Shown here one piece after another: positions 23,301-35,503 of a stretch of DNA of 64,000 nt; the stretch's first letter is position 1, and every line of letters begins with the position of its first letter. The DNA is from Sinotaia quadrata (lineage: Eukaryota; Mollusca; Gastropoda; Architaenioglossa; Viviparidae): contig CM054179.1 of the NCBI GenBank assembly GCA_028829895.1, positions 33,521,117-33,585,116 of the forward strand. Direction: 5' to 3'. Below the pieces are notes generated by a model. It ran no database searches. It saw only the letters and a list, made by a program, of their open reading frames with translations, and had not been told where the DNA came from. The position numbers and the translations under genes are program-made.

Positions 23301-26300
23301 TTTTAGTAATTTTTAAATTTCAAATTGTAAACAACATTATTAAAGATTTGATTAGTTTGTATTAGGAGATCTTCATTGAACCTCAAGATTATGCACCATA
23401 TATATGAAAGAACAAAATTCTAGAAATTTTTGTCCATAAAAAATAACAGAAAATTATAAGAGTACATTCTCAATTGTCTTTAACTTTGGTCATGCTGCAG
23501 AAATGAGAGATTAAATATAATAAAATTTAATATCAAAGGGTAGCTTTACATTCTTTGACTAGCGGTGTTACACACTGATATGAAACATTTAAAACTGACT
23601 AATTATCTATGGCAAACAATTTTCAAGTCAGGCTGGTTAAACACATGACTGATTATCCCTTTTGTTAGAAGATATTTTTACAAATTAAGAAGTTGGTACA
23701 AAAAGGTGATAGACAAGACAACTAATGCCTGTTTATCAGTAATGATGAGAATGACAGGGTTTTGTTGCATCTCTCCACATCACACAAAGAACAAGCAAAT
23801 TATGTTTTTGTTTCTGAAGAAAAGAACATTAAACTTGAAGTCATTAAATAAATATGAAATGTCTTATTAAAACAACATAAATTTTGCACTGATAGAAGCT
23901 TCAACAGTGCAAACAACTACTTAATTGATAACAGAGGAGAGAGAGGTCATTTAAAAGTTGAAAATTTTCATAACCTCACTTAGTATGCATAGAATACAGC
24001 ACATCATTGATCGGAAGAAGATACGCTGTTGATTATTGTAAACTTAGTAGCAACTTTTTTATTTTGAGCTAATCAAAGAATAATTATGCTATGTGAGAGT
24101 AAGCAGTGAAAACTAGGTTGAACCAAGATGGTTTCACAAAGTCACTTGACATTATAATTAATCTGTATTGATAACTAATGAAGAGTATCTTTATTCAATG
24201 ATTATATTATTTGTTCTCCTTATTGGCACATAAAAACTCTGCTCAAACATGAACCTTTTTTTTTATATTGACTTTGAATCACAGTAAGATTTGTCAAGGT
24301 ATCTCTCTTCAGTTCAGATTGATATGTGCTTGGCTTTGTTTCAGTTATAACAGTTTTTATTTCTCATTCATTGCCAACCATCATTCATTTATAATTATCA
24401 TCCAGACTGCATACCTCTTAATATTATTTTTTTTAAAACATGTAATTAAGTGTATGTACCATTAAATGGAAAATGTTTATTGTATTCAAGAGTTTAATTG
24501 ATGGTACATAATAATCAGAAAGCATTATTTGTGTTTTATTTATGTTTTTAAATATGACCACAAAATAAATATTTTTTAATAAAGCTGTATACTTTTTTTA
24601 TTTACAGACACTTTTTCCAACTCACCATTCAATTATACAAATAGTTTATTTCAGTATATAGAGAGGTAATTTTTTTCTTCGTTTATTTGCACTTGAATTT
24701 GTTTTAGACATAATTTTCAAACAAGTTTGTTCAATCATTTAAATCAGTCATAGAATTTTTAAAAATAAAGATCATACATAGACTTTATTTTCTATTTTAC
24801 ATGATTCAGTGAAGTTTCAGCACTAAAGGCAGACAGGATTGCAATCTGTTGTGCATAATGAAGACCATACTAGAACATATGCAATTACTTAAAAAATGAT
24901 TAAGGGTTTGGTTCATTTAATGCAAAAGTATTGGCTATTATTATTATCAGATTTAAAATATAGTAATGACTATTCCATAAGCAGAGTTATGTGTGACATG
25001 CACTTTAAACAGGAAGATGCAGCATTTATCCTACATTTTAATTTTTTTTGTGTGTGAGTGCATGCAAGTGTGCGTGTGTGCTTGCAGTATGACTTTTCAG
25101 TACTCTCATTTGTGTATGTATTTCATCATACATTCCCAACTATAAAGTCAGAGTGACAGTATATCAATATATTTTTTAAAACTTATTTTTCACTTTCTTC
25201 TTCAGTCTTAGCAATGAATGTTTTTCATGTACTTTTACCTACAGAAGGAATTATTGTCTCATGCAGAAAAAGTGCTCATTGTTAGTTTTCCAGAATATCA
25301 GAGATGAGTAACTTGGATTAAGGCCTTTAGGCAAAGGCTGTTTGGGGACTTTCCTGCTGTAAACTGAAATGTTTAGAAAATTTTAAAAGTCTCAAAAGCT
25401 GTCCAAATATATTATCCAGTTTGTGTACATGCATGTGTGTGAGGGAGGGAGTGCAAGGGATGCTTTTTGCATTGCTAACAGAGGTACTCTTCAAAAAATA
25501 TCATTAAATTAATTTTTGCTGCCAAAATAATATGACCTTACAAAATGGGGATGGGGGGGAGGTCATTTTTATTGCCAGAATAATATGAACATGCAAAACT
25601 CATAGATAGATAGATAGATAGATAGACCACAAAGGCATTATATATTATAAATTATATATCATTTTAAAACTAAAAATAACCCTTTAAATTTTAGTTATTA
25701 AATATTGATAAACAATGAATACATTTTAAGTTGTTTTTTAAATTTAAATTTAAAAAAAAATAATTTCAGTTTAGTACTTAGTCCATGGAGTTAAGTTTTA
25801 ATATTGTGTATTTAAAATTTATATTTTTAAAATGTTAAAATGATTAGCATTCCAGTCTTATACTACATGAGTAATAGTATTGGAAACAAAACTATATTTT
25901 CAAAATTTTAAAAATTTAAAAAATGAAAAAAAAAATTTTTTTAAAATAACATTCCATATTAGTACCCCTGAAACCTAGATAAATGCAACATGACAATTCT
26001 AAATTCTTCATAGTTTATACTAAACAGTTATACAATAGTCATCAGTTTGGTTAAATAGCCTTTATCAGGACAATATCAGTTATTAATAATAAAGATATAT
26101 GAGCAGTGAAATGAGAACTGAATAGATGGCAGCTAATGTTAAAAATAATTATAACTTGCCTCTATATAATAAAACTTGTGTTTACTGAGGAGATTTCAAC
26201 TTACAGTATTTCAGTAATCAATAAAATATTACATAGCAATTAGCTTAGCAACTGTATAAAAGTTAGCTTAGCAGTCATTCTGTTTATATTGTTGGGGAAA

Positions 26301-29098
26301 ATATAGTTTTAAAATACTAATTTCTGTATCATTCAATTTAATACTTAATAGAAACAGTATTGAATTTGATTGAACTACCATTTCAGCAGTAGTAATGGAT
26401 ATAAAATCCTATATTTTCAGAATAGTTACATTCTTATTTATCTCTTAACTAATAATAATGTTCACTTCATATAAACTCAGAGCATTACAATTTATCTCTT
26501 AAATATTAGTATTATTGGATTCATAAACCATTTTTTTCAAACATCAAACTGAATAACATTCAAATATGATGCTTAGATTTAACAATAGTTTTAATATATT
26601 CAGTACTATTGCCACTGTGTAAGTTCAAATACTAGATGGAAATGTATTTTTCAAAAGCAGATGGGTGTAGATGGGTGATTGATCTGTTGTTGATTGGTTG
26701 GTTGATGGATGGATGGATTTAGATAGGAAAATAGGTAGATGTTATATATCAGATCATTGTAATTATTTTGCTGTAATAAATCTCTGCTGCATTACATTTT
26801 TTAATTGCAAAGGCTTGAGGTTTATATTAAATAATTTACTTTTAGTGGTTGATCAGAAATAGTTATAATTAGCACCATCTTTGAGAATTCTTTATCCACA
26901 AAGAATTTCAGAGTAATGGTTTGCATATGTATTTAACCTTTTAAATGATGATATAGATTACAAATCTATTATCAATATGAGATTCATGAAGATGAAACTG
27001 TTGAATTGTTTTTGTATATTATTTTCACAAAGCTGTGGAGAATCACTAAGTACCCAAATATTTTATTGTACACAGAACCACCGTTTTCTTGTTTTTAAAG
27101 TGTTACAAAATGTTACTATGATACCATTATCTGATTTTTATTTTTATTTTTTTACAATACGTGTATTTATCATTAGTTTGCATGACTAAAGGGAAAAGTT
27201 TACTGTAAAAGCCTAATGGAATGTGCCTGGCTTATGCAAAAATGTTTTATATTTATTAAATTTGTTATTCAAGTATCCTTCATAATAAAAAGAAAGTGTA
27301 ACTTCATTATCTCCTTCCCCACCTTTCATCCATGTGTGTCACATACTCTGCCTATTTATTGCTTAGTATACTTGATGGAGCTATATATAAAAAAAATTAT
27401 ACAAATTTGACAAAGATGGCGCTGATTTTAAAATATTAAAATTTAATTTGGAAATATATTTAACACACAGCTTTCTCTTAATAAAGTTTTTGAATCTTAT
27501 CTGAACTGAGATTGTTGATAGATGAATCAGATCTTAATGTCAATCTTCCAGTGTAAAATTGAACAAAAGTAGATTGAATGCCTTATTACTGACAAATTCT
27601 TTTAAATGTGATTAGGTTGGATTCATAAACTTGGTGGGAAACATTATCATTTATACATTTTGCAATTGAATTCATGTTATATCTTTAAGGTAAAGATTTT
27701 ACACCATTAAAATATGTCCTTATAAAGAGTTGCTGTTTTATTTAAAGTGTGATTACATTGTAATTGCTCAGTGGTTAAATGACAAATGAATGAAATGAAT
27801 ACTTATAAATTGATAATTGTCTTTTTTATGTCATCAGCAACATTAACATATATGTTGTACTTTTTCTCCCTAAATTATTAGTGTTTCTAAACTCTGTTTC
27901 TTTTATTCAATTGAGTATACAAATTATAAGTATCTCCTATGTTTTCTTATATTTTTTTAAAGACAACTTTTGAAGAAATCAGTTGCTATTATAAACTTTT
28001 TGTTAATGTATACAATTAACCATATGACTCAGTAATCATTGTTATCATATAATGTATTGAAAGCGTTTAATCATTTGATTATATTCCATCTGTTAGTTGT
28101 AATATAAACTTTTCTACAATTCAAAAATAAAAATGATCATTGATATTTTAGCTGTGACACTTTATTTTTAGGGTTATCAGTTATAGATTTTTTAGGAAAA
28201 AGGAATTAGACAAGAATAAAGAAAAAAGATTATCATCACTTTTTTTAAAGTTAAAATTGTTTGTGCATTGGTATCATTATCTAAAATATTTAAATATATG
28301 AAAATATGTACAAAATGTTACACTGTCAAAAAAGATGCATTGTTCTTTTTGTGTGTCTTAATTGTCATAGTGCTTTTGCTTAAAAGATGTTTAACACATC
28401 AGTTTTTATATAGTATTAAATCTTGGCTGATTTTAAAATAAATAACTTATACAGTATTAGGCAGTAGTATGATATGTTTGTCTAATAAGAAGATTACATT
28501 GTTCAATATTTTTATTCTGGATGTCATATAAACTAAAACATAAAGCTTTCTTTAGAAATACACAACATGAACATTTTAGGGGAAAATTACTATGAATATT
28601 ACATTTATAACTGTGTTGATGTTTAGGATATTGTTATTTTTTATTTAATGACAGGTTCCCACAGATGTGAGCCTAATGTAAATGCTATGTTTTTGTTTGT
28701 TTTAGCTTATGCTTCATAGCTCTTGCACAAAACCATCTGTGATGGATATTTTTTTTTAATCTGCACATCAGATTTTAAGAGAATATTGACATCAGTTGTG
28801 CCAGACAGTTGACCAAAAAATCAATTCCAACATTTTATTTTTCAAAGCTTATGGCAGCATGGTCAAACATTGCCCATAACTGACTAGATCCTGTTACACT
28901 ATTAGTAATTACCAATGATATATAATTTACTACTAATTGCCATTGTTTGCTGATTACCTGTTTTGTATGGATTCCTAAATTTTCCTTCCTTGTAAAACTC
29001 TGTTAGCTTTACTAATAAACATCAACAAAATTTCATTTAGTACAATGAAAGGTTAATTTTGTAAATGTAAAATTAAAAAAGAATATTACAAGGTATTC
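20387..29098. other. AT-rich gene-free stretch
   Basis: I see no conserved exon. It holds a (TTATTG) run at 22605-22628, a (GATA)n at 25603-25625, a direct repeat of gccaaaataatatgacc-like sequence around 25518 and 25572, and a GGTT/GGAT simple tract at about 26690-26717. Small open frames here (for example 24268-24465, 26977-27189 and 27216-27410) are low-complexity hydrophobic readings of T-rich DNA and are not called. Confidence 0.6.
25603..25625. repeat. (GATA)n microsatellite
   Basis: About 5.5 perfect GATA units. Confidence 0.95.
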
Positions 29099-29345
29099 TT
29101 AACTCTTTCTACCCCAGGTATGGCTTTAGCTGTACTTACTCGCCAACCGTTTCTGCCCAAGTACAAGTATGGCCATACCAGCGCACCGACCATTTCTGTC
29201 CAAGTATGGCTGGGCTCGGATTGTGTAGCCACTAACAGATATAGTGTTGGCCTGCACAGGTGGATGGACAAAAGTAAGCTGGGTCAACAGCATTGGGCAG
29301 CAGGAGTAGATAACGCAGCTACACAGCTGGGGTAGAATGAGTTAA
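29099..29345. mobile_element. piggyBac-like MITE, 239 bp, with TTAA target duplication
   Basis: The element at 29103-29341 starts ctctttctaccccag and ends ctggggtagaatgag. These are 15-bp terminal inverted repeats with one mismatch. It is flanked on both sides by TTAA (29099-29102 and 29342-29345), the hallmark target duplication of the piggyBac superfamily. It is markedly more GC-rich than its surroundings and carries an internal imperfect repeat (accgtttctgcccaagta and accatttctgtccaagta). Open frames across it are shadows. It has no transposase. Confidence 0.88.
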
Positions 29346-30422
29346 ACACAAAGAAAAATAAGTATAGTATTAACATTTTTCTAAAGTAAGATTTTATTTT
29401 AACTTTAAAAGAAACATCAAGAGATAAGCATCATATGAAAAAAATTAAAATTGATTATGAATGAATGACTGAGAGAAATATTAAATGTCAGAAGAATATA
29501 TATGGGTTAGAATTTAGAAATGGTTCTATTGTTAGTTTGCTTTAGAAAAATATTCTTATAGAAATCTAGCTCAGTGTGATACAAGATCACAAATTTTAAC
29601 TAGGGAATGCTGTAGATATGTTTTTTAGTTTTAGGATCACAGATTCATCATCTAGTCTTTGCTGTCAGCAATAAAGCTTGTGTAAGGGAGAGCAATCTGC
29701 AACAATCTAGAAAAATTACTACAAAGTAGATAAACATTGACACCAAATGATTTTTAATATTTTTATTTTAAAAAATAAAAGGAATTCTTTAGAAATTATG
29801 CTAATTACTGTAGGATTCTCATTGTTTAAAAAGTACTATTTAATTAAGAGTTTTTAATGTAGTAAAAAGAAGCATTTATGCATCACTCTAAAAAAGTTTT
29901 CCACATATATTATCATACTAAAAAATTTAGCCAAAGTTCATCCAAAGATCTTATGAACCACAACTCACAGACATTTTCAATGCCTACCATTTCATACCTT
30001 CATTATGATTCTTTTTATGTCTGTTATATCCATGGCAGTATTAAGCTTGAGTTCATGTTTTAGTATTCTTTGGCTATATTAATTAATATGAAATATTAGA
30101 TCTAAATCCACATACCAAGTTTTTTTTTTAAATATACGCAATGCAGAATTTGATGACCAAATATTAAAATATCGTTTAATTATGACATATTTGTTGTCCC
30201 ATAATGCTACTTCTATACCTGTAACAAATACGATTAGTATCTGTGCTATCAAATGACATGTTTGCTTTTTAAAAAAAATTATATGCCTCTGCACTAGCAA
30301 CAGTAAAATGGTTTATATATTTTACAACTCTGATTCATGAACAATAGCCATGAAACTATATGTGGTACTTTTGTATTATCTGGGGGTGGGGGTGTAGGTG
30401 CATGCATGTAAGCATGCACGCG

Positions 30423-30462
<40 letters not shown>

Positions 30463-32316
30463 GCACAGGATGCCATTTCTCAGAAAGGATATTTTTGAAG
30501 ATAACTATTGCTGTTACAAATTTATTTTACATATATATATTGTGATTTGTATCTCACTTTGTATTAAAAGTTGTAATGTTTGATGTCGTATAAATCAAAA
30601 TGCAGACCTTGTTAGGTTTGGCCTTATCTGGAGGATAATTATCCACAAATAAAAAACATAATATGGTATAGCTATGTAATTACATATCTCTGTTCTAAAA
30701 ACTTTTAAAGCCTATTTGTATGTGTATCTTAATTTTATTTTAATGTGTTGAATTTAATTTATTGTTTGTTTTGATATAATTAAGAGTTTGGGGTTGATGG
30801 TTGTTAGAAGTATTATTCATTACTTAACTCTTGCTCTGTACAGTGGATTGGTATATTATGACCTAAACCAACCTTCCTTGAACTTTTTGTTTACACATAG
30901 TTATTTGTGATTCCTATATTTAATGTGTATGTTGAAATGCCAAATGTGAGAAACTGATAGAAGAGTTAATTATTTTCTCACATTATAGATGAATGTTAAT
31001 AGTTTTCATAATATGCTTTTATAAGCCGTCTCAGTTCCTAAACTTATATTTTTTAATTCAGTCTGTTGTGATTTTATATTTAATCTAATTTTTCATATGT
31101 AATATGTACTGAGATCTTAATTTTGGAATATCTAGAAAGTAGAAAAATGACAGAAGAGAATTTGTTTCTCTTTGCACAGATGAATCTTAAAGAGTTTTTT
31201 TAAAAATACTTTCATGTCTGCATCTAACATTAGTACCAAGTGAAATATTTATACTTAAAAATTTTAAACACGCATTGAAACTTACAACTAGCAATAGATA
31301 ACAATATCCGCTGATCTTTATATTGCTTTTTCAAACAGTTCATGTGGGTAAATGCTTTTGTGTTCTTATTCATATCCAACACTTTTATGCATATCTCATT
31401 TAATTGTCACAGTAAACACTTGTAGTTCAGCTTGAAAATAGTTCTAGTCCTTTTTGCCTGATATTTTTCTGTTCAACATTTTTTATGTTGTACATATATA
31501 AGTAAGTAGAAAATTCATAGAAGCAATCCTCTAACATTGTGCAATTATAGTTTTCTGTTTAGGGTAAAATTATTCCTTTTTTCACTACTGTTCTTTGAGT
31601 TTCCATATAAATTGTCTGTTACCTATAAATTTTTTTCATTATGAAACTGCTTTCTGTATTGTTTTTGTTTAACATACTGCAGTAATTTGTTTTACAGTGA
31701 AATTTGTCATTTGTTCTTGTGATGCAGAATCAGAACTGATTAACATTAAGGACTGTGGTTTGAGAAATGGCATGTTTGGGTTAGAAATGTTGCACTTTAA
31801 AGCAAAACCACTCTCTGTCTTTTACATGGTGATTGCTTAAGAAAGCTTCCTTTTTTAAAGATTGTTAGTTCTTACATAAATCTGCTCTGTTTGTCGGGAT
31901 CAATTTTCACAGATCACTTCTCATTTATTTGTAAATAATTTAATTGTATATTATGTTAAAAGATTTTTACAGTTCAAAATTTAAACTAATTTATTATTTG
32001 TGCATACTTTATGCTACAAAGAGTATAATATATGCTACTTTTTGTATTTCTGCTTATGAAGACATTCCATAAACAAAAGTAAAGAGTAAATAGAAAATAT
32101 TTTTATGAAGCATTTTAGTATTTGTTCTGGGTTTTTACAGTCTGCCCATGGTCTAAAATCACATTATTTTTAAGTCTGTGACACTTTTATATACTTATTG
32201 TTGTTTTAAGACAGGTTGAGAAGAAAAGGGGAGTACCTTCTTTATAATTTTATTTTGTCTTTAAAATAGCATTGACCACTACATTGTAATTCCACTTACA
32301 CGTTAGTGTTTATAGT
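29346..32316. other. AT-rich gene-free stretch
   Basis: Apart from the GT microsatellite nothing is recognised. Small frames at 29878-30063 and 30079-30300 show no family resemblance. Confidence 0.55.
30425..30461. repeat. (GT)n microsatellite
   Basis: About 18 GT units. The Val/Cys and Thr/His repeat frames on both strands are artefacts of it. Confidence 0.97.
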
Positions 32317-32985
32317 CACAAGACTCATTTAAATTGAATACCAACTGAACATTGCTCACACTCAGTGATCTTAATATATAAATTCTAATACAGAATTATA
32401 AAGTACAAAATCTCTGTGAAAATTTTGAGCATGCTTGGGCAAGAGCTGTTCTTTGAAAACTGAAGCAAGTTATCATATAACTGATGCTTAACATATACCT
32501 AATTATATACTTTATTCCAAATATTCAATCAAAAAATTGTAAAAAAAATTATTAAAGTGAGGATTATAGCACTGTTTTCTTTACAATTATAATTATCAGT
32601 TTATTGTGTTCATTCATTATTTGTAATTTTTTATTATAATATTATAAATCTGTATTTTATATTCACAAGATTTATTTGGATTGAATACCATCTGACCATT
32701 GCTCAGCTTCAATGATCTTAATATATCATTTCTATTACAGAATTATAAAGTATGAAATCTCTGTGATAATTTTGAGCATGCTTGAGCATGAACTGCTTTT
32801 GAAAACTAAAGCTAGTTATCAGATAACTTATGCTTAACCATATAGCTAATTGTATGCTTTATTCCAAATATTCAATCAAAATCCTATTGAAAATTTGTGA
32901 AAGTGATGATTATAGCATTGTTTTACTTATAATCATAATTTATTGCTATTGCTTTCATTGATGATTTGTAATTTATATTATAATT
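32317..32985. repeat. 347-bp tandem duplication (two diverged copies)
   Basis: Copy 1 starts at 32317 with cacaagactcattt and copy 2 at 32664 with cacaagatttattt. Both continue through shared blocks: tgaataccatctgaccattg (copy 2 wording), gatcttaatatat, cagaattataaagta, aatctctgtga, attttgagcatgcttg, aactgatgcttaac (copy 1 wording), actttattccaaatattcaa and attatttgtaatttt. The copies differ by many substitutions and small indels, so the duplication is old. Its function is unknown. Confidence 0.85.
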
Positions 32986-34228
32986 TTACCATTCTGAAAG
33001 GCTTTCATATTCTAGAATATGACATTCTTCTCAGCTAATGCAATCAAAATATTAAGGTTTGGTGCAAAATGTATTATAGCTTTTCTTTTTGAATACTCTT
33101 TAATATGCAGTTTATAAGATTTGACACCAAAGTAAAATGTCTACTCTAGTAGCAATAGTTATTAGTATATATAAATACTTTTAACTGCATAAAAAATACT
33201 TGCCTAGTTTACAACAGACTCTTTTTTTTGACTTTCTCCAATGTTTGAGAATTTTGCACTAGTTAGATATGAATATTTTCTTAAAATAATGTTTAAGAAC
33301 ATATAATAGTTGTCCCATACGACTGTTAATAGTGCTTACAAGGATGTAAATAAAAGTGACTGCTAGTGAATGTTAAATGGCTACAAAATATTTCAGCTAC
33401 TATAAATGCAAAATGGCTTCAAATTATTAGAACTAATACAAAATACTTGTAAAAATTAAATATTTGAAGACTATGGAATACAATTAACTAAAGAATACAG
33501 AAAACTCGGAAGCACTACTGTATTATGCAGAAAGGCTTTAGCAACATTATAAATATTTTTTAAATTCTTTGCAGTATGTTGTGCATATGAAAAAGAAGTA
33601 TTACTTTCTTTAATTTTTTTTAACTCTTAATTTCATCTTCATAATCAACTAGTATTCATTTCAACTGAATGTTCACTACAAAATCCTTTTTTTTTTTTTA
33701 ATTGAAACCTGCATTATTATTTTTAAATGTCTACAAAATGCTAAATATAATTCGTGATTGAGTTTAAGACAAAGTACTTATGCAATTGTGTAGTTGTGTT
33801 AGAACATAATAGTTCAAAACATTAGTATGATTTTTGCTTTTTTAAAAAAATGTTATATATACTATATGTGATGATAATGTCATGTAGTTAATGATTATGG
33901 TTTATTATTTATTAATCACCCATAACTAATTACAAAGTGATGAGAATCTTAATTTATTTTATTAATAATTCTCCAGAAGACACCACTCCTCTCTCTCACT
34001 TTGGTGAGATGCAGGCTCTGTAAACATTTTCTCTCTTCCACAACATTAAACACAAACATTTACTGCCACACAATATTTCCATATATTTCCAAATATATTC
34101 AATATTTCTATAGGTGGAAAACTTCTTACAAAAGGAAAAGATAAATCTGTTTTTTAACCTATATCTTTTAGGAGCCCCTATCCACCCACTTTTTTCTCCA
34201 ATATAACATTATCAGTATGTGTAAGAAG
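32986..34228. other. AT-rich gene-free stretch
   Basis: It ends in a slightly less AT-rich part (about 33960-34228, with caccactcctctctctcac). That part could be an outer piece of the dispersed repeat that follows, but it has no counterpart next to copy A. Confidence 0.5.
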
Positions 34229-35503
34229 GTCAATAAATTTATTAAATCAGCAAACAAATATACATATAACAAATACAATGAAAAAGATGACTTAATATTT
34301 CCACAAAACCACATCCAAATAATTTTAATATCTTTACAGTTTAATAATCTAACCCACAATTCAATAGATTAGTGGTCAATACAAATCACAGGATAATTAT
34401 CAGAGAACAGAAATGGAGTTATTAGAGATAATATGTTTGTATGTAACCTTGTCTAGGCGAAGCTGCAATAGTCTTTCACGCTCTTTTCGTAACAAAGTCA
34501 CAAGTTTATTGTTCATGTTATTAGTCAGTTCCACGTTTCCCTCGCATGTTGTAGAACACTGACAAGCCACTATTCTCTCTGGCACTCCGCTATATTAGCT
34601 CCCTAAAGCAGAACAACAATTGTAGCAATTTCTAGTAACTTCCTTGTACTAGAAATTCCATGATATAGTCAGCATACTTTGCCACCACACATCAACAGAG
34701 TGCAGTGTATTCCTTACACTTACACACTGGGAGTAGATACTTCTCGTATATACCATGGTCATAGCAGTTTATAAATCAGTAAACCCGGGGAATCCAGGTA
34801 AAACAAGAAAAGGCTGCTTATTCTCTGTAAAATATAATCAGGAACAAGCGTTAAGTTTCCAATTTATTCATCTTTAACTCCATTCTCTCTTACATTCAAG
34901 TCTCAACTAACAGTTTCCTGTAATAGTATTTATTGGCCCAAAACATGCACATAGCATGATAAATACAAGATAATAGTTTATGAACAGGTTCACTAGAAAC
35001 AGTGTCAAGTGTTTTGCATACTACATATAATCATCATAGTTCACAATTTGTAGAAATAATAATCTGCTCACATAATATATCTTTAAAATGCAAGTGTAAC
35101 ATAACAACAGCAAAAATGCACAAAAATCCATTCTCTCTCTCATCAGTCAGTTAACTCACCATTAAACTAACTGCTGCCTTTCTTGACCATACTTTTTGCC
35201 ACTCCAAATTCAAAGTGATTAGTCAATAGACTTCTTTACAGCAGGTAAACTTTTGATCTCTTCCTGTTGGCTGGTCTCCTTGTAAATCTTAACAATTGGA
35301 TAATAAAAACTACTCATCCAGTTGGAACTGGTTTGGATTGCATCAGCAATTTCTAGCCTGTCCTCCACCAGAGTTGTTTACTTCCAACTCTGACACTTAA
35401 AATTATCAGCATACGCAGTTCCCAAGATCAAGTCACATTGACATTTAACAATTTATATAACAATCAAGTCTAGAAATAGGGATGGGCAAATTTACTCTTC
35501 CAC
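34229..35503 (-). mobile_element. copy B of the 1.2-1.3 kb dispersed repeat, LTR-retrotransposon-like
   Basis: It is homologous throughout to 16043-17256. On the minus strand it begins TGTGGAAGAGTAAATTTGCC and has a ccaataaatactatt block near 34925-34940 that could hold a polyadenylation signal. It then has a 61-codon open frame at 34400-34585 with TLLRKERERLLQLRL; copy A has ASERLLKQHLIQ in the matching place. Similarity of that region at protein level between two independently decayed copies suggests it once coded, perhaps for the start of a gag. No reverse transcriptase or integrase is attached. It could equally be a large non-autonomous DNA element, since I did not find target duplications. 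Confidence 0.45.

Noticed and set aside
24268..27410. Several plus-strand 60-70 codon hydrophobic frames rich in Phe/Ile/Leu
   Set aside because: They arise from T-rich DNA, lack conserved motifs and are no longer than chance in this composition.
30294..30583. Frames with poly Thr-His, Val-Cys and Cys-Val repeats
   Set aside because: All are readings of the (GT)n microsatellite at 30425-30461.
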